Assembly (NCBI RefSeq): GCF_001816125.1
Contig: NZ_MDZA01000397.1
Coordinates: 1-64,000, forward strand
DNA length: 64,000 nt
Source of the DNA: Hymenobacter coccineus
GTDB lineage: Bacteria > Bacteroidota > Bacteroidia > Cytophagales > Hymenobacteraceae
Direction of reading: 5' to 3'
Of this stretch, positions 1 to 8,308 are shown in pieces. Below the pieces are notes generated by a model. It worked only from the letters and a program-made list of their open reading frames with translations, ran no database searches and was not told where the DNA came from. Both the position numbers and the translations under genes were made by a program. The first letter of the stretch is position 1, and the number at the start of each line of letters is the position of its first letter.

Positions 1-1
1 G

Positions 2-1726
2 CGGCGGCGCGGCTGGGGCTACGTGGCGCTGCGGGCGCGCCAGCGGCAGCTTCGGCCCGGCCGGGGCCCCAGTGGGTGCACTGGCCGCGGCGACGTGGTG
101 GCCCGCGACGTGCTGTTTACTTCGGCCGGAGCGGCTGACTCGGCGCGGCTGGGCTTTGCGGCGGCGTGGCGCGCCACGTTGCGCGAGCCCACGGGCCAGC
201 TAGGTGGGCACCGGCTGGGGGCCCGGCAGGTTTATTTTTCGAGCCAGGAACAAGTATTTCGCCTCGATTCCATGCGCATTGCGCCGCCCGCACCGGGGCA
301 GGGCAAGCCGGGGGCGGTGCGCGTGGCGATGGCGCTGCCACACCTGGTGGTGCGCGGCCTGCGGGCGGCCACCTGGCAGCACCAGCACCGCCTCGTGGTC
401 GATTCGGCGCGGCTGGCGGGGGCCCAACTCACGTTTCGGCCGCCGAAGCAGGCCCCGCCGCCGCTGTGGCAGCTGCTGGCGCCCCTCGCCAAGCGCATCG
501 ATTTGGGTCGCCTGACCATTGCCGACGGCTACCTGGCGGTGGCGGGGCTGCGCCACCGGCCGGCGGTACGGCACGTGTACGCCGAGGCCCGGGCCCTGCG
601 CGTGGACTCCGCTGCGGGGCAGGCCGGGGCCCGGCGCATTGTGTACGCCCGCGCCTGGAAGGGGCACACGGGGCGCCTGTCGGCCGTGTTCGACGCGCCA
701 GTGTACCCAACCAGCGCCGAACGCATGACGGTTGACACGGACGCGCACCTGCTTCAAATCAACAAGTTATTGGTGCGGCCCGTGATGACGGCGGCCCAGC
801 TCAACCTGCACAAAGGCTACCAACTGTCGCAGCTGACGATTCGGCTTGACGTACTGCGGGCCCAAGGCTTTGACTTCTCCACGCTGTCTGACCGCAGCGA
901 GGTGCACATGGCGCGGCTGATGCTGGAGAGGCCCTGGATGCTGGTAGGCAGCGACGGCCGGGGGCCCCTAAACCCGCACATTTCCATTATGACGCCCGAA
1001 GCCCTGCGTAAGCTCAAGCTGGTGGTGGACGTGCGGCGGGTGGACGTGCGCAACGGCACCATTGCCACGAGCTACCGCAGCACGAGCACGCCCCTGGTGG
1101 GCACGTTCAACATCACCCGCTTCAACGCCACGCTGCACAACTTCAGCAACGATCCGCGGCGGCAGTCGTTGCAGCACCCGCTCACGGGCACGGCCACCGC
1201 TTATTTGCAGGACAGCTGCCGGATGGAGCTACACCTCTCGGCGCCCATGCTCGACCCCCAGGGCCACCACCGCCTCTGGGGCAGCTTCGGGCCGGCGTCG
1301 CTCAGCATCCTCAACCCCATGACGCAGCCCACGCGCTTAATTGCCTTCAAAGGCGGTGCCGTGCAGCAGATTCGCTTTGCTTTAAACGTTGACCGCCAGC
1401 AAGCTACCGGCCAGGTCTGGGCCGAGTACACGGGCTTGAAATTCGACCTCTTGAGCTATAAAGAAGGCGAGGTGAAGAAGACATTGTGGAGCCGCGCCAA
1501 GAGTGGGCTGGTGAACGGCTTGGTGATCCGCGACGACAACCCGCGCCCCAGCGGCCGCCTGGTGATGGGCGACATGCAGGTGCGCCGCGACCTGCGGGCC
1601 TCCGTAGTTACGGTGTGGCGGCAGGGCCTCATCCGGGGCGTGCTGCACAGCGCCGGCGTGCCCGGCCCACTCGCCCAAAAGCTCAGCCAGAAGGCCGACC
1701 AGGGCCCCCTGCCCAACCGTAAGTAG
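2..1726 (+). CDS. AsmA-like hypothetical protein, 5'-truncated by window edge
   Basis: The frame is open from the first bases of the window, so the true start lies upstream; at least 574 residues are visible. I recognise no catalytic motif. The protein is rich in short beta-strand-like segments with repeated 'G.L...L.V.....' texture. Its C-terminal region (about residues 470-565) resembles the end of the long AsmA/DUF748-type envelope proteins of Bacteroidota. Such proteins are thought to act in the periplasm in outer-membrane biogenesis or lipid transport. The family assignment is by overall texture only and is weak. A GGGCCC-rich 40 bp gap separates it from the convergent porin gene. Confidence 0.5.
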   Translation, partial: RRRGWGYVALRARQRQLRPGRGPSGCTGRGDVVARDVLFTSAGAADSARLGFAAAWRATLREPTGQLGGHRLGARQVYFSSQEQVFRLDSMRIAPPAPGQGKPGAVRVAMALPHLVVRGLRAATWQHQHRLVVDSARLAGAQLTFRPPKQAPPPLWQLLAPLAKRIDLGRLTIADGYLAVAGLRHRPAVRHVYAEARALRVDSAAGQAGARRIVYARAWKGHTGRLSAVFDAPVYPTSAERMTVDTDAHLLQINKLLVRPVMTAAQLNLHKGYQLSQLTIRLDVLRAQGFDFSTLSDRSEVHMARLMLERPWMLVGSDGRGPLNPHISIMTPEALRKLKLVVDVRRVDVRNGTIATSYRSTSTPLVGTFNITRFNATLHNFSNDPRRQSLQHPLTGTATAYLQDSCRMELHLSAPMLDPQGHHRLWGSFGPASLSILNPMTQPTRLIAFKGGAVQQIRFALNVDRQQATGQVWAEYTGLKFDLLSYKEGEVKKTLWSRAKSGLVNGLVIRDDNPRPSGRLVMGDMQVRRDLRASVVTVWRQGLIRGVLHSAGVPGPLAQKLSQKADQGPLPNRK

Positions 1727-1765
1727 GGCCCCGGGGGCCCTAATTTGTGGCCGGGTGGGGGCTTG

Positions 1766-3178
1766 TTAAAACTCGACGTGCACCCGTAGGCCCACCACGT
1801 GCACCGGGCCCGGCAGGCGGCCAGTGTTGTAGCCGGGGTTGAAAATAATTTGGTAATCAGGGCTTAGCGCGGCGTGGTAGCGCGGGAAGTCGATGCTGTA
1901 GTACACCTCGCCGATGTACTCCAGGCCGTAATCCAGCCGCCCATCGCCGAGTATGAAGCCCGAGCCGCCGGCCGCCAGGTAGGCGCGGTGGTCTTTGGAA
2001 AGGCCGTTGGCCACCAGGGCCCCGCCGAGGCGGTCGGTGGGGCGCTTCCAACGGGCCCCGGTGCTGGTGAGGCCCACGCTCAGGCTCCGGTCAATTTCGG
2101 TGAAGGCCCAGGTTTCGTTGTGGCCGTCGTTGTAGCTGAAGCGACCGAACACCCCCACTTCTTTGCTGATTTCCTGCTCGGCGTTCACCACGAAGCCGTA
2201 CTTGGTGCGGCGCTCGGCGCGCACGGCCGTCACGTCGGGTAGGGCCCCGGCGGCATTGCGCACGGCCAGCACGTAGCTGCCCATCGCCGCCTGGTTGCGG
2301 AAGCCCAGCAGGCGCACCGCGCCGGGGTGGCCGCCCAGAGTGTAAGGCTTGGTGGCCTCCACGGTGAGGGCCTGGGCTTTGCCGTAGTGAAAATCGAGGG
2401 TGGGGCCGTTGGCATCGGTGGGCATGGCCCCAATGCCGGCGCGCAGGGCCACCCCGGGGGCTACGTACTCCAGCACCGCGCCCACGGTGTAGCCGCGCAC
2501 GTTGGCCGGGTAGTCCCAACCGCCGGCGCTCATCAGGCTCCAGTTAAAAAACTGGGTGCGCGGGTCGTGCGAGTAGCTGTTCTGGTCGAAATAATCGGCC
2601 ACGCTGAACTTGCCCGCGTTCAGGGCCAGGTAGCGCCGGGGGCGCAGGCCGGCCACCTGGTTGAGGTCGTCGTCAAACTCTTTCTCCTGCTCGGCGCCCA
2701 GCGCCCACAGCTGCCGGAAATAGAGCCGCGCCAGGTACACCTGGGGCGCGGGGTCGCCAATGCGGAAGGTTTCGCCGTTGGGGGCCCCACCGATGCCGGT
2801 GGCCCCGCTCAGGCCGCTGCCGCCGGCTACTTCGGGGTTGAAATACACGGCCGCATTTTTCCACAGCCGCCGCCCGATGAAGAGCGTGGTGGTGAGCGAA
2901 AGCTTGGCCTGCTCCCGCGCCTGCAAGCTGAACGGCCCGGCGTAACGCGGGCTCAAATCATTGTGCCACTGCTGAATAATGGTCTGCTGAAAGTGCAGGC
3001 TCCAGTTGCTGGCCGCGTCGTGGTCGTGGTGCACGGGCTCCTGGGCCGAGGCAGCGGCGGGTAGCTGCGCGGGCAAACTACCCACGGGCGAGGTAACGCC
3101 GCCCTGGGCCAGGGCGCGGCCCGCGAGCAGCAGGGTGGCTCCTGCCAGCCCCAGCGGGCGGAAAAAATAGCGTGGCAT
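1766..3178 (-). CDS. OprB-type carbohydrate porin
   Basis: A protein of about 470 residues with an N-terminal Sec signal (MPRYFFRPLGLAGATLLLAG followed by RALAQ). The rest looks like an outer-membrane beta-barrel: alternating aromatic and Gly-rich strands, the motif 'SLMSAGGWDYPAN', and a C-terminal Phe in 'RVHVEF'. The length and the C-terminal 'ALSPDYQIIFNPGYN..RGPVHVVGLRVH' type signature fit the carbohydrate-selective porin OprB family, which lets sugars diffuse across the outer membrane. An upstream in-frame Met at 3220 exists, but the Met at 3178 starts the signal peptide directly and is preferred. It appears monocistronic and convergent with the preceding gene. Confidence 0.75.
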   Translation of the reverse strand: MPRYFFRPLGLAGATLLLAGRALAQGGVTSPVGSLPAQLPAAASAQEPVHHDHDAASNWSLHFQQTIIQQWHNDLSPRYAGPFSLQAREQAKLSLTTTLFIGRRLWKNAAVYFNPEVAGGSGLSGATGIGGAPNGETFRIGDPAPQVYLARLYFRQLWALGAEQEKEFDDDLNQVAGLRPRRYLALNAGKFSVADYFDQNSYSHDPRTQFFNWSLMSAGGWDYPANVRGYTVGAVLEYVAPGVALRAGIGAMPTDANGPTLDFHYGKAQALTVEATKPYTLGGHPGAVRLLGFRNQAAMGSYVLAVRNAAGALPDVTAVRAERRTKYGFVVNAEQEISKEVGVFGRFSYNDGHNETWAFTEIDRSLSVGLTSTGARWKRPTDRLGGALVANGLSKDHRAYLAAGGSGFILGDGRLDYGLEYIGEVYYSIDFPRYHAALSPDYQIIFNPGYNTGRLPGPVHVVGLRVHVEF

Positions 3179-3325
3179 CAAATCAAAAACAGAAATCACC
3201 GCAACCGTTGCGGGTGGCAAAGGTACCGGCCAGCCAAGGGCCTCACCACGTTTTCACAAAACTTTCATCTTGACAGTCAACCACTCACGCCTAAAGTTGA
3301 ACTTATCCAGGGCCCCAACAACAAA

Positions 3326-3363
3326 CCGGGCCCCGGGCCGCCAGTACGGCGCCCGGGGCCCGG
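3326..3363 (-). terminator. GC-rich hairpin downstream of the M13 peptidase
   Basis: A perfect 13 bp inverted repeat (arms 3326-3338 and 3351-3363, CCGGGCCCCGGGC and its complement) with a 12 nt centre that can itself pair. It lies 38 bp after the stop of the minus-strand peptidase gene. There is no clear T-tract, so it may be a mRNA-stabilising hairpin rather than a classical terminator. Confidence 0.5.
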
Positions 3364-3400
3364 TCTTCAGGTATCACCGCTGACGAAAACGCGGCTTTTC

Positions 3401-5449
3401 CTACCAGATTTTCACCCGCGCCGAGTCCGGAATGAACAGCTTCTGGCCGGGCTTCACCCCAAAGGCTTCGTAAAAGGCGGGCACGTCGGCCATCGGGCCG
3501 TTCACGCGGTACTGGGCCGGCGAGTGCACGTCGGTAAGCAGCTGCGAGGCCAGGGCTTCGTCGCGCACGTGCATCTGCCAGCCCAGCGCGTAGCCGAGGA
3601 AGTAGCGCTGCACGGGTGTGAGGCCGGCCACTTTTTTACCTTCCTTGTACTCCTTGGTCTTCTTAAAAGCGTCGAGGCCAATGACGATGCCGCCGAGGTC
3701 AGCAATGTTTTCGCCGGCCGTGGCCTTGCCGTTGATGTGCATGCTATCGAGCAGCGTGTAGCCATTGAACTGCTTGACAATCACGGCCACGCGCTGGTTA
3801 AAGTGTTCGCGGTCGGCCTTGCTCCACCACTCGTGCAGGTTGCCGTGGGCGTCGTACTGGCTGCCCTCGTCATCAAAGCCGTGGGTCAGCTCGTGGCCGA
3901 TGGTACTGGCCCCGGCGTAGCCGTACACCAGCGCGTCGTCGGCATCAGCGTCGAGCAGCGTGGGGATGGCGAAGGCGGCGGCGGGCAGCACAATCTCGTT
4001 GTTCGAGCCGTTGTAGTAGGCGTTGTAGGTCTGGGGCGTCATGCCCCACTCAGTGCGGTCCACGGGCCGGCCCAGCTTGTGCAGCTGGTAGTTGTACTGC
4101 CACTGGTTGGCGCGCATCACATTGGCGGCCAGTGAGCTGCGGTCAATGGTCAGGGACGAATAATCCTTCCACTTGTTGGGGTAGCCCACCTTCGGCGCTA
4201 TTTTGTGGAGCTTGTCAAGGGCCACTACTTTGGTGGGCGCGCTCATCCAGTCCACATTTTTGATGTGCTCGGTAAAGGAGGCCACCACGTTTTTCACCAG
4301 CGTGTCGTAGCGGGCCTTGGCCTCGGGCTTGAAGTACTCCTTCACGAACAGCTGGCCCAGCGCGTCGCCCAGCGCGTCTTCCTCCATGTCGAGCACACGC
4401 TTCCAGCGGGGGCGCATGGCCTTGGCCCCACGCAGCGTGGTACCGTAAAACTTAAAGCTCTCGTCGGCAAATGGCTGGCTTAGCGTGGGCGAATACTCGC
4501 GGGCCACCGCCCAGGTCAGGTAGGCTTGCCAATCGGCCACCGGCTTGGTTTTCAGCAGCTGGCCCACCGTTTGGTAAAACTCGGGCTGGCCCACAATCAC
4601 GGTATCCACGCGGGGGGCCCCCAGCTGGCCGAACCAGGTTTGCCAGTCAATGCCCGGCGTCAGCTTGTCGAGCTGCGCGATGGTCATCTTGTTGTAGTTT
4701 TTGTAGGGGTCGCGCAGGGCTTCGAGCTTGCGCGACGACTTAGCCAGCGTGGTTTCCAGGGCCATCACCCGGGCCGCATTGGCGTTGGCAGCAGTCGAGT
4801 CCTGGCCTAGCAGCTTGAAGACGCTGGCCACGTGGCGCACGTAGGCGCGGCGGATGTTTTTGGTGCGCGTATCGGTGTTGAAGTAGTAGTCGCGGTTGGG
4901 CAGGCCCAGGCCGCTCTGGTACAAGTACAGCGCCATTTTATCGCTGTTCTTGTCGTCCTGGCTCACCCGAGGCCCTATCAGGGCGCGCACGCCCAGCTGG
5001 ATTTCGTGGGCGACGACGGCTGGCACCTCGGCCACCGTTTTCATCGCCGCAATCCGTTCCAGCTCGGCCTTGATGGGTGTGGCCCCCAGCTTATCGGCCT
5101 TCACTGAGTCGATGCCTACGGCCCAGAAGTCGCCGATTTTCTGCTGGTTGCTGCCGGCCGCGGCGCTGGCTTTGGCCGCCTCCACGCTGGTTTCGCGCAG
5201 GCGGGCGTAAATTTCCTTCTGCACCTCAATGCCGATGCCCGCGTTGCTTTCCGAGGCCGGAATCGGATGGTTCTTGATCCAGGTGCCGTTGGCGTAGCTG
5301 AAAAAGTCGTCGCCCGGGGCCACCGTGGTGTCGAGGGCGGCGCGCAGCAAATCGGGCTTGGCGCCGGCGTCGCCCGCGGTGGGCGCCGAATTGCAGGCGG
5401 TGGCCAGGGCCGCCAGCAGCGGCAGGGCCAGGAGGTTTCGGTTCATCAT
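3401..5449 (-). CDS. M13 family zinc metallopeptidase (neprilysin/PepO-like lipoprotein)
   Basis: 682 residues, the usual length for bacterial M13 peptidases, which cut oligopeptides in the periplasm or at the cell surface. The N-terminus is a lipoprotein signal (MMNRNLLALPLLAALATAC) with lipobox LATAC, so Cys19 is probably lipidated. The zinc site is visible as HELTH (residues 519-523) and the third ligand/structural motif as GENIAD (579-584). The neighbouring NAYYNGSNNEIVLPAA segment is the conserved M13 substrate-binding region. A second Met directly follows the first, and either could start. The gene stands alone on the minus strand. Confidence 0.93.
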   Translation of the reverse strand: MMNRNLLALPLLAALATACNSAPTAGDAGAKPDLLRAALDTTVAPGDDFFSYANGTWIKNHPIPASESNAGIGIEVQKEIYARLRETSVEAAKASAAAGSNQQKIGDFWAVGIDSVKADKLGATPIKAELERIAAMKTVAEVPAVVAHEIQLGVRALIGPRVSQDDKNSDKMALYLYQSGLGLPNRDYYFNTDTRTKNIRRAYVRHVASVFKLLGQDSTAANANAARVMALETTLAKSSRKLEALRDPYKNYNKMTIAQLDKLTPGIDWQTWFGQLGAPRVDTVIVGQPEFYQTVGQLLKTKPVADWQAYLTWAVAREYSPTLSQPFADESFKFYGTTLRGAKAMRPRWKRVLDMEEDALGDALGQLFVKEYFKPEAKARYDTLVKNVVASFTEHIKNVDWMSAPTKVVALDKLHKIAPKVGYPNKWKDYSSLTIDRSSLAANVMRANQWQYNYQLHKLGRPVDRTEWGMTPQTYNAYYNGSNNEIVLPAAAFAIPTLLDADADDALVYGYAGASTIGHELTHGFDDEGSQYDAHGNLHEWWSKADREHFNQRVAVIVKQFNGYTLLDSMHINGKATAGENIADLGGIVIGLDAFKKTKEYKEGKKVAGLTPVQRYFLGYALGWQMHVRDEALASQLLTDVHSPAQYRVNGPMADVPAFYEAFGVKPGQKLFIPDSARVKIW

Positions 5450-5602
5450 GGGGCGGTGGCGTAGGGCCCCGGGCGGGGCGCGGTGGTCGGTTCGGCAATG
5501 TTAAGCCGAAACCGGGCCCCAGGGCCCCTTGGTGGCCCAGCAATAGATGAAGGGTTGGTGTTTTGCGTACACGGCGCATCTTCCACCGCTACCGTTTCCG
5601 CC

Positions 5603-6034
5603 GTGTCGCTCCGCCTGCTGCTATTGCTCAATTTTGCCCTGGCTGCCTACCTCACCGGCCTCATCTGGACGGTGCAGGTGGTGCATTACCCTAGCTTCGC
5701 GCTGGTGGGCAAGGCCGAATTTCCGCGCTACCACGCCGCCCATACCGAGCGCATGAGCTACGTGGTGCTAGCCCCTATGGTGGTGGAACTGGCCCTGGCG
5801 GCGTGGCTAGCCTGGGCCGGGCGCGGGGCCCTGCCCCACGGCGCCAGCTGGTGGAGCTTCGGGTTGGTGGTATTCGTCTGGGCCGTCACGTTTTTCGTGT
5901 CCGTTCCGTTCCACAACCGCCTGGAGGCCAACGGCTACGATTACATCACCATCGACGGCCTCATACGCACCAACTGGTTGCGCACCCTGGCCTGGTCGGC
6001 CCGGCTAGCGCTGCTCGGCTGGCTGCTAAAGTAG
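5603..6034 (+). CDS. Small integral membrane protein, about 143 aa
   Basis: The GTG start at 5603 gives VSLRLLLLLNFALAAYLTG, which opens directly into a transmembrane helix. The longer open frame begins at 5483 and adds a non-membrane leader with unusual composition. Four hydrophobic segments are visible (about residues 3-22, 50-68, 82-102 and 122-142). The loop between the first two carries a conserved-looking 'WTVQVVHYPSFALVG..FPRYHAAH' motif, which resembles uncharacterised DUF1772-like four-helix membrane proteins. I cannot assign a function. It starts about 150 bp from the divergent M13 peptidase gene. Confidence 0.65.
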   Translation: MSLRLLLLLNFALAAYLTGLIWTVQVVHYPSFALVGKAEFPRYHAAHTERMSYVVLAPMVVELALAAWLAWAGRGALPHGASWWSFGLVVFVWAVTFFVSVPFHNRLEANGYDYITIDGLIRTNWLRTLAWSARLALLGWLLK

Positions 6035-6084
6035 GGCCCCCAGGCGGGCGGGTGCCGGTAGCCGCCCAGGGGCCCTAAAAAGGC

Positions 6085-6161
6085 TGTCATTCCGACGAAG
6101 GAGGAATCTGAATAAACCCGTCAAAGAACAGTTTCCAGATTCCTCCTTCGTCGGAATGACA
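6085..6161. repeat. Intergenic hairpin repeat, GTCATTCCGA family
   Basis: Two perfect 26 bp arms (6085-6110 and 6136-6161; the arm begins TGTCATTCCGACGAAGGAGG) separated by 25 nt. The element sits between the convergent ends of a plus-strand and a minus-strand gene. It shares the outline GTCATnCnGA...GnATCT with the elements at 56594 and 61597. Confidence 0.9.
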
Positions 6162-6211
6162 AACGCTTTTACTTGGATAACGCCAAAGCAAAAAGACCCC
6201 GGGGGCCCTGG

Positions 6212-6514
6212 CTACGCCACTATTTCCAGCGTGGTGCGGAACGAGGCGTACTTGCCGGCGAAGCGCCGGTCCATGTCGGCGCGCAGGGCCGGGGCAAAGT
6301 GCTCCTGGTAAGCTTCGAGCTGCTCCAGGCTCAGGCAGTAGTACTGCGAGGCGTAGGTGATGCCGTCGTCCTCCTCGTTGAGCAGGCGGCAGAGCTGGTT
6401 TTTGATGAAACAGCCCGTGGCCATTACCTCTGGCATGTGGGTGTCGCGCATGTAGGCCACCCATTCGTCTGCCGCGGCGGGCTCTAGGCTGGTCGTAACG
6501 TTGTAAAGAATCAT
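6212..6514 (-). CDS. DUF4286 family protein
   Basis: 100 residues beginning MILYNVTTSLEPAAADEWVAY. The order of an N-terminal beta strand, then 'W..YMRDTHMPEVMATG', then 'ASQYYCLSLEQLEAYQEHFAPALRADMDRRFAGKY' matches the small Bacteroidota DUF4286 family. These are dimeric alpha/beta-barrel-like cytosolic proteins of unknown role. No signal peptide or membrane segment is visible. The flanking gap on the 5' side is short and ends at the DUF6526 gene, which is on the same strand. Confidence 0.85.
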   Translation of the reverse strand: MILYNVTTSLEPAAADEWVAYMRDTHMPEVMATGCFIKNQLCRLLNEEDDGITYASQYYCLSLEQLEAYQEHFAPALRADMDRRFAGKYASFRTTLEIVA

Positions 6515-6617
6515 AACAAACTATAAATCAGTAAGCAAGAGCAGCCAGCATCGAGAAACCGGCCCGCCCAGCGCACAAAGCAAGCGCCGCGGGGGCCCTC
6601 TTTCCAAGTGGCCGGTC

Positions 6618-7058
6618 TCAGACCCGCATGGCGTCAAATTGGAAATCGTTGATGCGCGCTTTAATGTCGGCCGGCGAAAGCTGTTCCTTTACCGCGGCTT
6701 GGGCCAGCGCGGGCAGTTCGGCATCGCCGGCCAGGCGCAGGGTGAGAATCTGCTTCAGCGACAGGTTTTTTTCGAGCGGGGCGAAGCGCTGGCCGCTCAC
6801 CTCAAAGTAACGCTGGCGCACTTCGAGGCGGCAAATGCGGTCTTGCAGCACGAGGGCGTAGTGCTGGCGCAGCATCAGAAGCACCCCCAGCCCCACCACC
6901 GCCAGGGCCGCCACCGTGAACCACAGGCGGGCAATCTGGTCGTCGTCGCCGGCCACGTGCACGTAGCGGGTAATGCCGTAGCCCGCCACAATAAAGGCGG
7001 CGGGCAGCAGCACGAAATGGTGCCAGGGGTACAATTGAACGGGATTTTTAGCAGCCAT
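6618..7058 (-). CDS. DUF6526-like two-helix membrane protein
   Basis: 146 residues starting MAAKNPVQLYPWHHFVLLPA; an upstream Met at 7070 is less likely. The visible plan is a short N-terminus, two transmembrane helices (about residues 14-33 and 46-66), then a cytosolic part with 'RLEVRQRYFEVSGQRF' and 'KQILTLRLAGDAELPAL'. This matches the small Bacteroidota family now called DUF6526. The function is unknown. The gene is followed on the same strand by the DUF4286 gene about 100 bp downstream. Confidence 0.7.
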   Translation of the reverse strand: MAAKNPVQLYPWHHFVLLPAAFIVAGYGITRYVHVAGDDDQIARLWFTVAALAVVGLGVLLMLRQHYALVLQDRICRLEVRQRYFEVSGQRFAPLEKNLSLKQILTLRLAGDAELPALAQAAVKEQLSPADIKARINDFQFDAMRV

Positions 7059-7090
7059 GAAAAAAGCCAAGAGTCAGCGGGGTGGGCAAT

Positions 7091-7122
7091 AAAAAAGCCC
7101 CGGCGCGGGGCCGGGGCTTTTC
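7091..7122 (-). terminator. Rho-independent terminator
   Basis: A GCCCCGGC / GCCGGGGC stem flanked by A-run and T-run (AAAAAAGCCCC...GGGGCTTTT). It lies 20 bp past the stop of the minus-strand coiled-coil gene and would also insulate the next minus-strand gene. Confidence 0.85.
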
Positions 7123-7141
7123 CTACGGGCAAGCCCAGCGA

Positions 7142-7549
7142 TTAGTTCGCGGCCTTGGCGGCCTTTTCTTGGGCTTTTTCCATCTGTTTAGCGGCTTTGG
7201 CCTGCTGCTTGGCGGCCTTTTCCTGGTCCTTAGCAGCCTTTTCAGCCGTCTTCTGCTGCTTCATCTGCTCCTTGGCCATTTTAGCCTGCGAGCGTTGGGC
7301 ACGCATCTGGCTCTTCTGGTCCTTCAGCACGCGCTGCTGCTCTTTGTAAGCGTTTTTGCTTTCGCGAGTTGCCTGGCTGGCATCCTTTGCCTGAGCTTGC
7401 TGCTGCTTGTAAGTGTCGCGCGCTTCGGCAGCTGTGGGCGTAGGCACGGCCATGGCGGGGTCGGCCGTGGTGGTTGCGGGAACGGTGGTCTGGGCGTGGG
7501 CGGCGGTGCCGGCCATTACCAAAGCGGCCAATACAAAAATCTTTTTCAT
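7142..7549 (-). CDS. Secreted Lys/Ala/Gln-rich coiled-coil protein
   Basis: 135 residues. The Met at 7549 begins a clean Sec signal (MKKIFVLAALVMAGTAAHAQ) with cleavage after AHA. The mature part has a Thr/Pro-rich linker, then from about residue 45 a continuous, highly charged coiled coil of KQQAQAK, KAAKDQEKAAKQQAKAA type repeats. No known domain is recognised. Similar low-complexity periplasmic proteins are common in Bacteroidota, and low-complexity bias makes homology inference unsafe. The longer open frame that runs to 8080 is antisense to the acetyltransferase and was discarded. Confidence 0.75.
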   Translation of the reverse strand: MKKIFVLAALVMAGTAAHAQTTVPATTTADPAMAVPTPTAAEARDTYKQQQAQAKDASQATRESKNAYKEQQRVLKDQKSQMRAQRSQAKMAKEQMKQQKTAEKAAKDQEKAAKQQAKAAKQMEKAQEKAAKAAN

Positions 7550-7753
7550 GGCGAATAACTGGGCAGCGGAATTGAACTGCGCGCCTATTACGCAGACGGC
7601 CAAGCTCAAGTTCAAGCTGGTAGAATAATGCGCGGCGCTGGGGCCCCGGGGCGGCTCTCGGCACAAGCCAGCAATAAATTTGCGCGTCGCGCCCACAGTG
7701 GGGGTACGACACACTTTTGCACCTTTGCCTACAGGCCCTCGCCTGCTTTCGTT

Positions 7754-8197
7754 ATGGCCCCGCTTTCTGCTTTTACCATCAGCACCGACCCCGCCCGGCT
7801 CGACGTGGCCGCCGTGCACCGCTACCTCAGTGAGGAATCGTACTGGGCGCGCCACATTCCCTACGCCACGGTAGCCAGGGCCCTGTCCAACTCCCTGTGC
7901 TTCGGGGCCTACGCTGCGGATGGCCGCTTGGCTGGTTTCGCCCGCGTTGTGACGGACAGGGCCACGTTTGCCTGGCTGTGCGACGTATTTGTGCTGCCCG
8001 AGTTCCGGGGCCAGGGCCTGTCCAAGCAGTTGGTAAGCACCGTGCTGGCCCACCCCGACTTGCAAAACCTGCGCCGCCACCTACTGGCCACGCTCGATGC
8101 CCACACCCTCTACCAGCAACATGGCTACACACCCCTGAAAAACACCGAGCGCTGGCTGGAAATTGCGCACCCCAACCCCTACCCGGGGCCCGAGTAA
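7754..8197 (+). CDS. GNAT family N-acetyltransferase
   Basis: 147 residues. The GNAT fold is recognisable by the acetyl-CoA loop 'FVLPEFRGQGLSKQLV' (about residues 80-95, R-G-Q-G-L) and by the C-terminal 'TLDAHTLYQQHGYTPL', which is typical of the last strand-helix pair. The substrate is unknown; this compact type is often annotated as an arylalkylamine or general small-molecule acetyltransferase. The ATG at 7754 is preferred to the open frame start at 7628 because the conserved domain begins right after it. A CACCTTTG -7-like element lies about 25 bp upstream. Confidence 0.88.
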   Translation: MAPLSAFTISTDPARLDVAAVHRYLSEESYWARHIPYATVARALSNSLCFGAYAADGRLAGFARVVTDRATFAWLCDVFVLPEFRGQGLSKQLVSTVLAHPDLQNLRRHLLATLDAHTLYQQHGYTPLKNTERWLEIAHPNPYPGPE

Positions 8198-8198
8198 A

Positions 8199-8294
8199 TG
8201 TAGCGCGGACTTTGTAGTCCGCGGCTCTCGCTTCGTCCTGCCGATAATCGTACAGCGACCGGGCAGCGCCGCGGACTACAAAGTCCACGCTACA
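8199..8294. repeat. Long imperfect inverted repeat after the GNAT gene
   Basis: The arms contain CGGACTTTGTAGTCCGCGG on the left and its near-complement on the right (about 8268-8294), with about 45 nt between. Each arm also contains the self-complementary core GGACTTTGTAGTCC. The element fills the gap between convergent genes and starts one base after the acetyltransferase stop codon. Confidence 0.85.
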
Positions 8295-8308
8295 GTTGTG
8301 CTACATCC

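Noticed and set aside
3179..3325. Small gene between the porin and M13 peptidase genes
   Set aside because: No start-to-stop frame with coding features; the region holds only promoter sequence and the hairpin.
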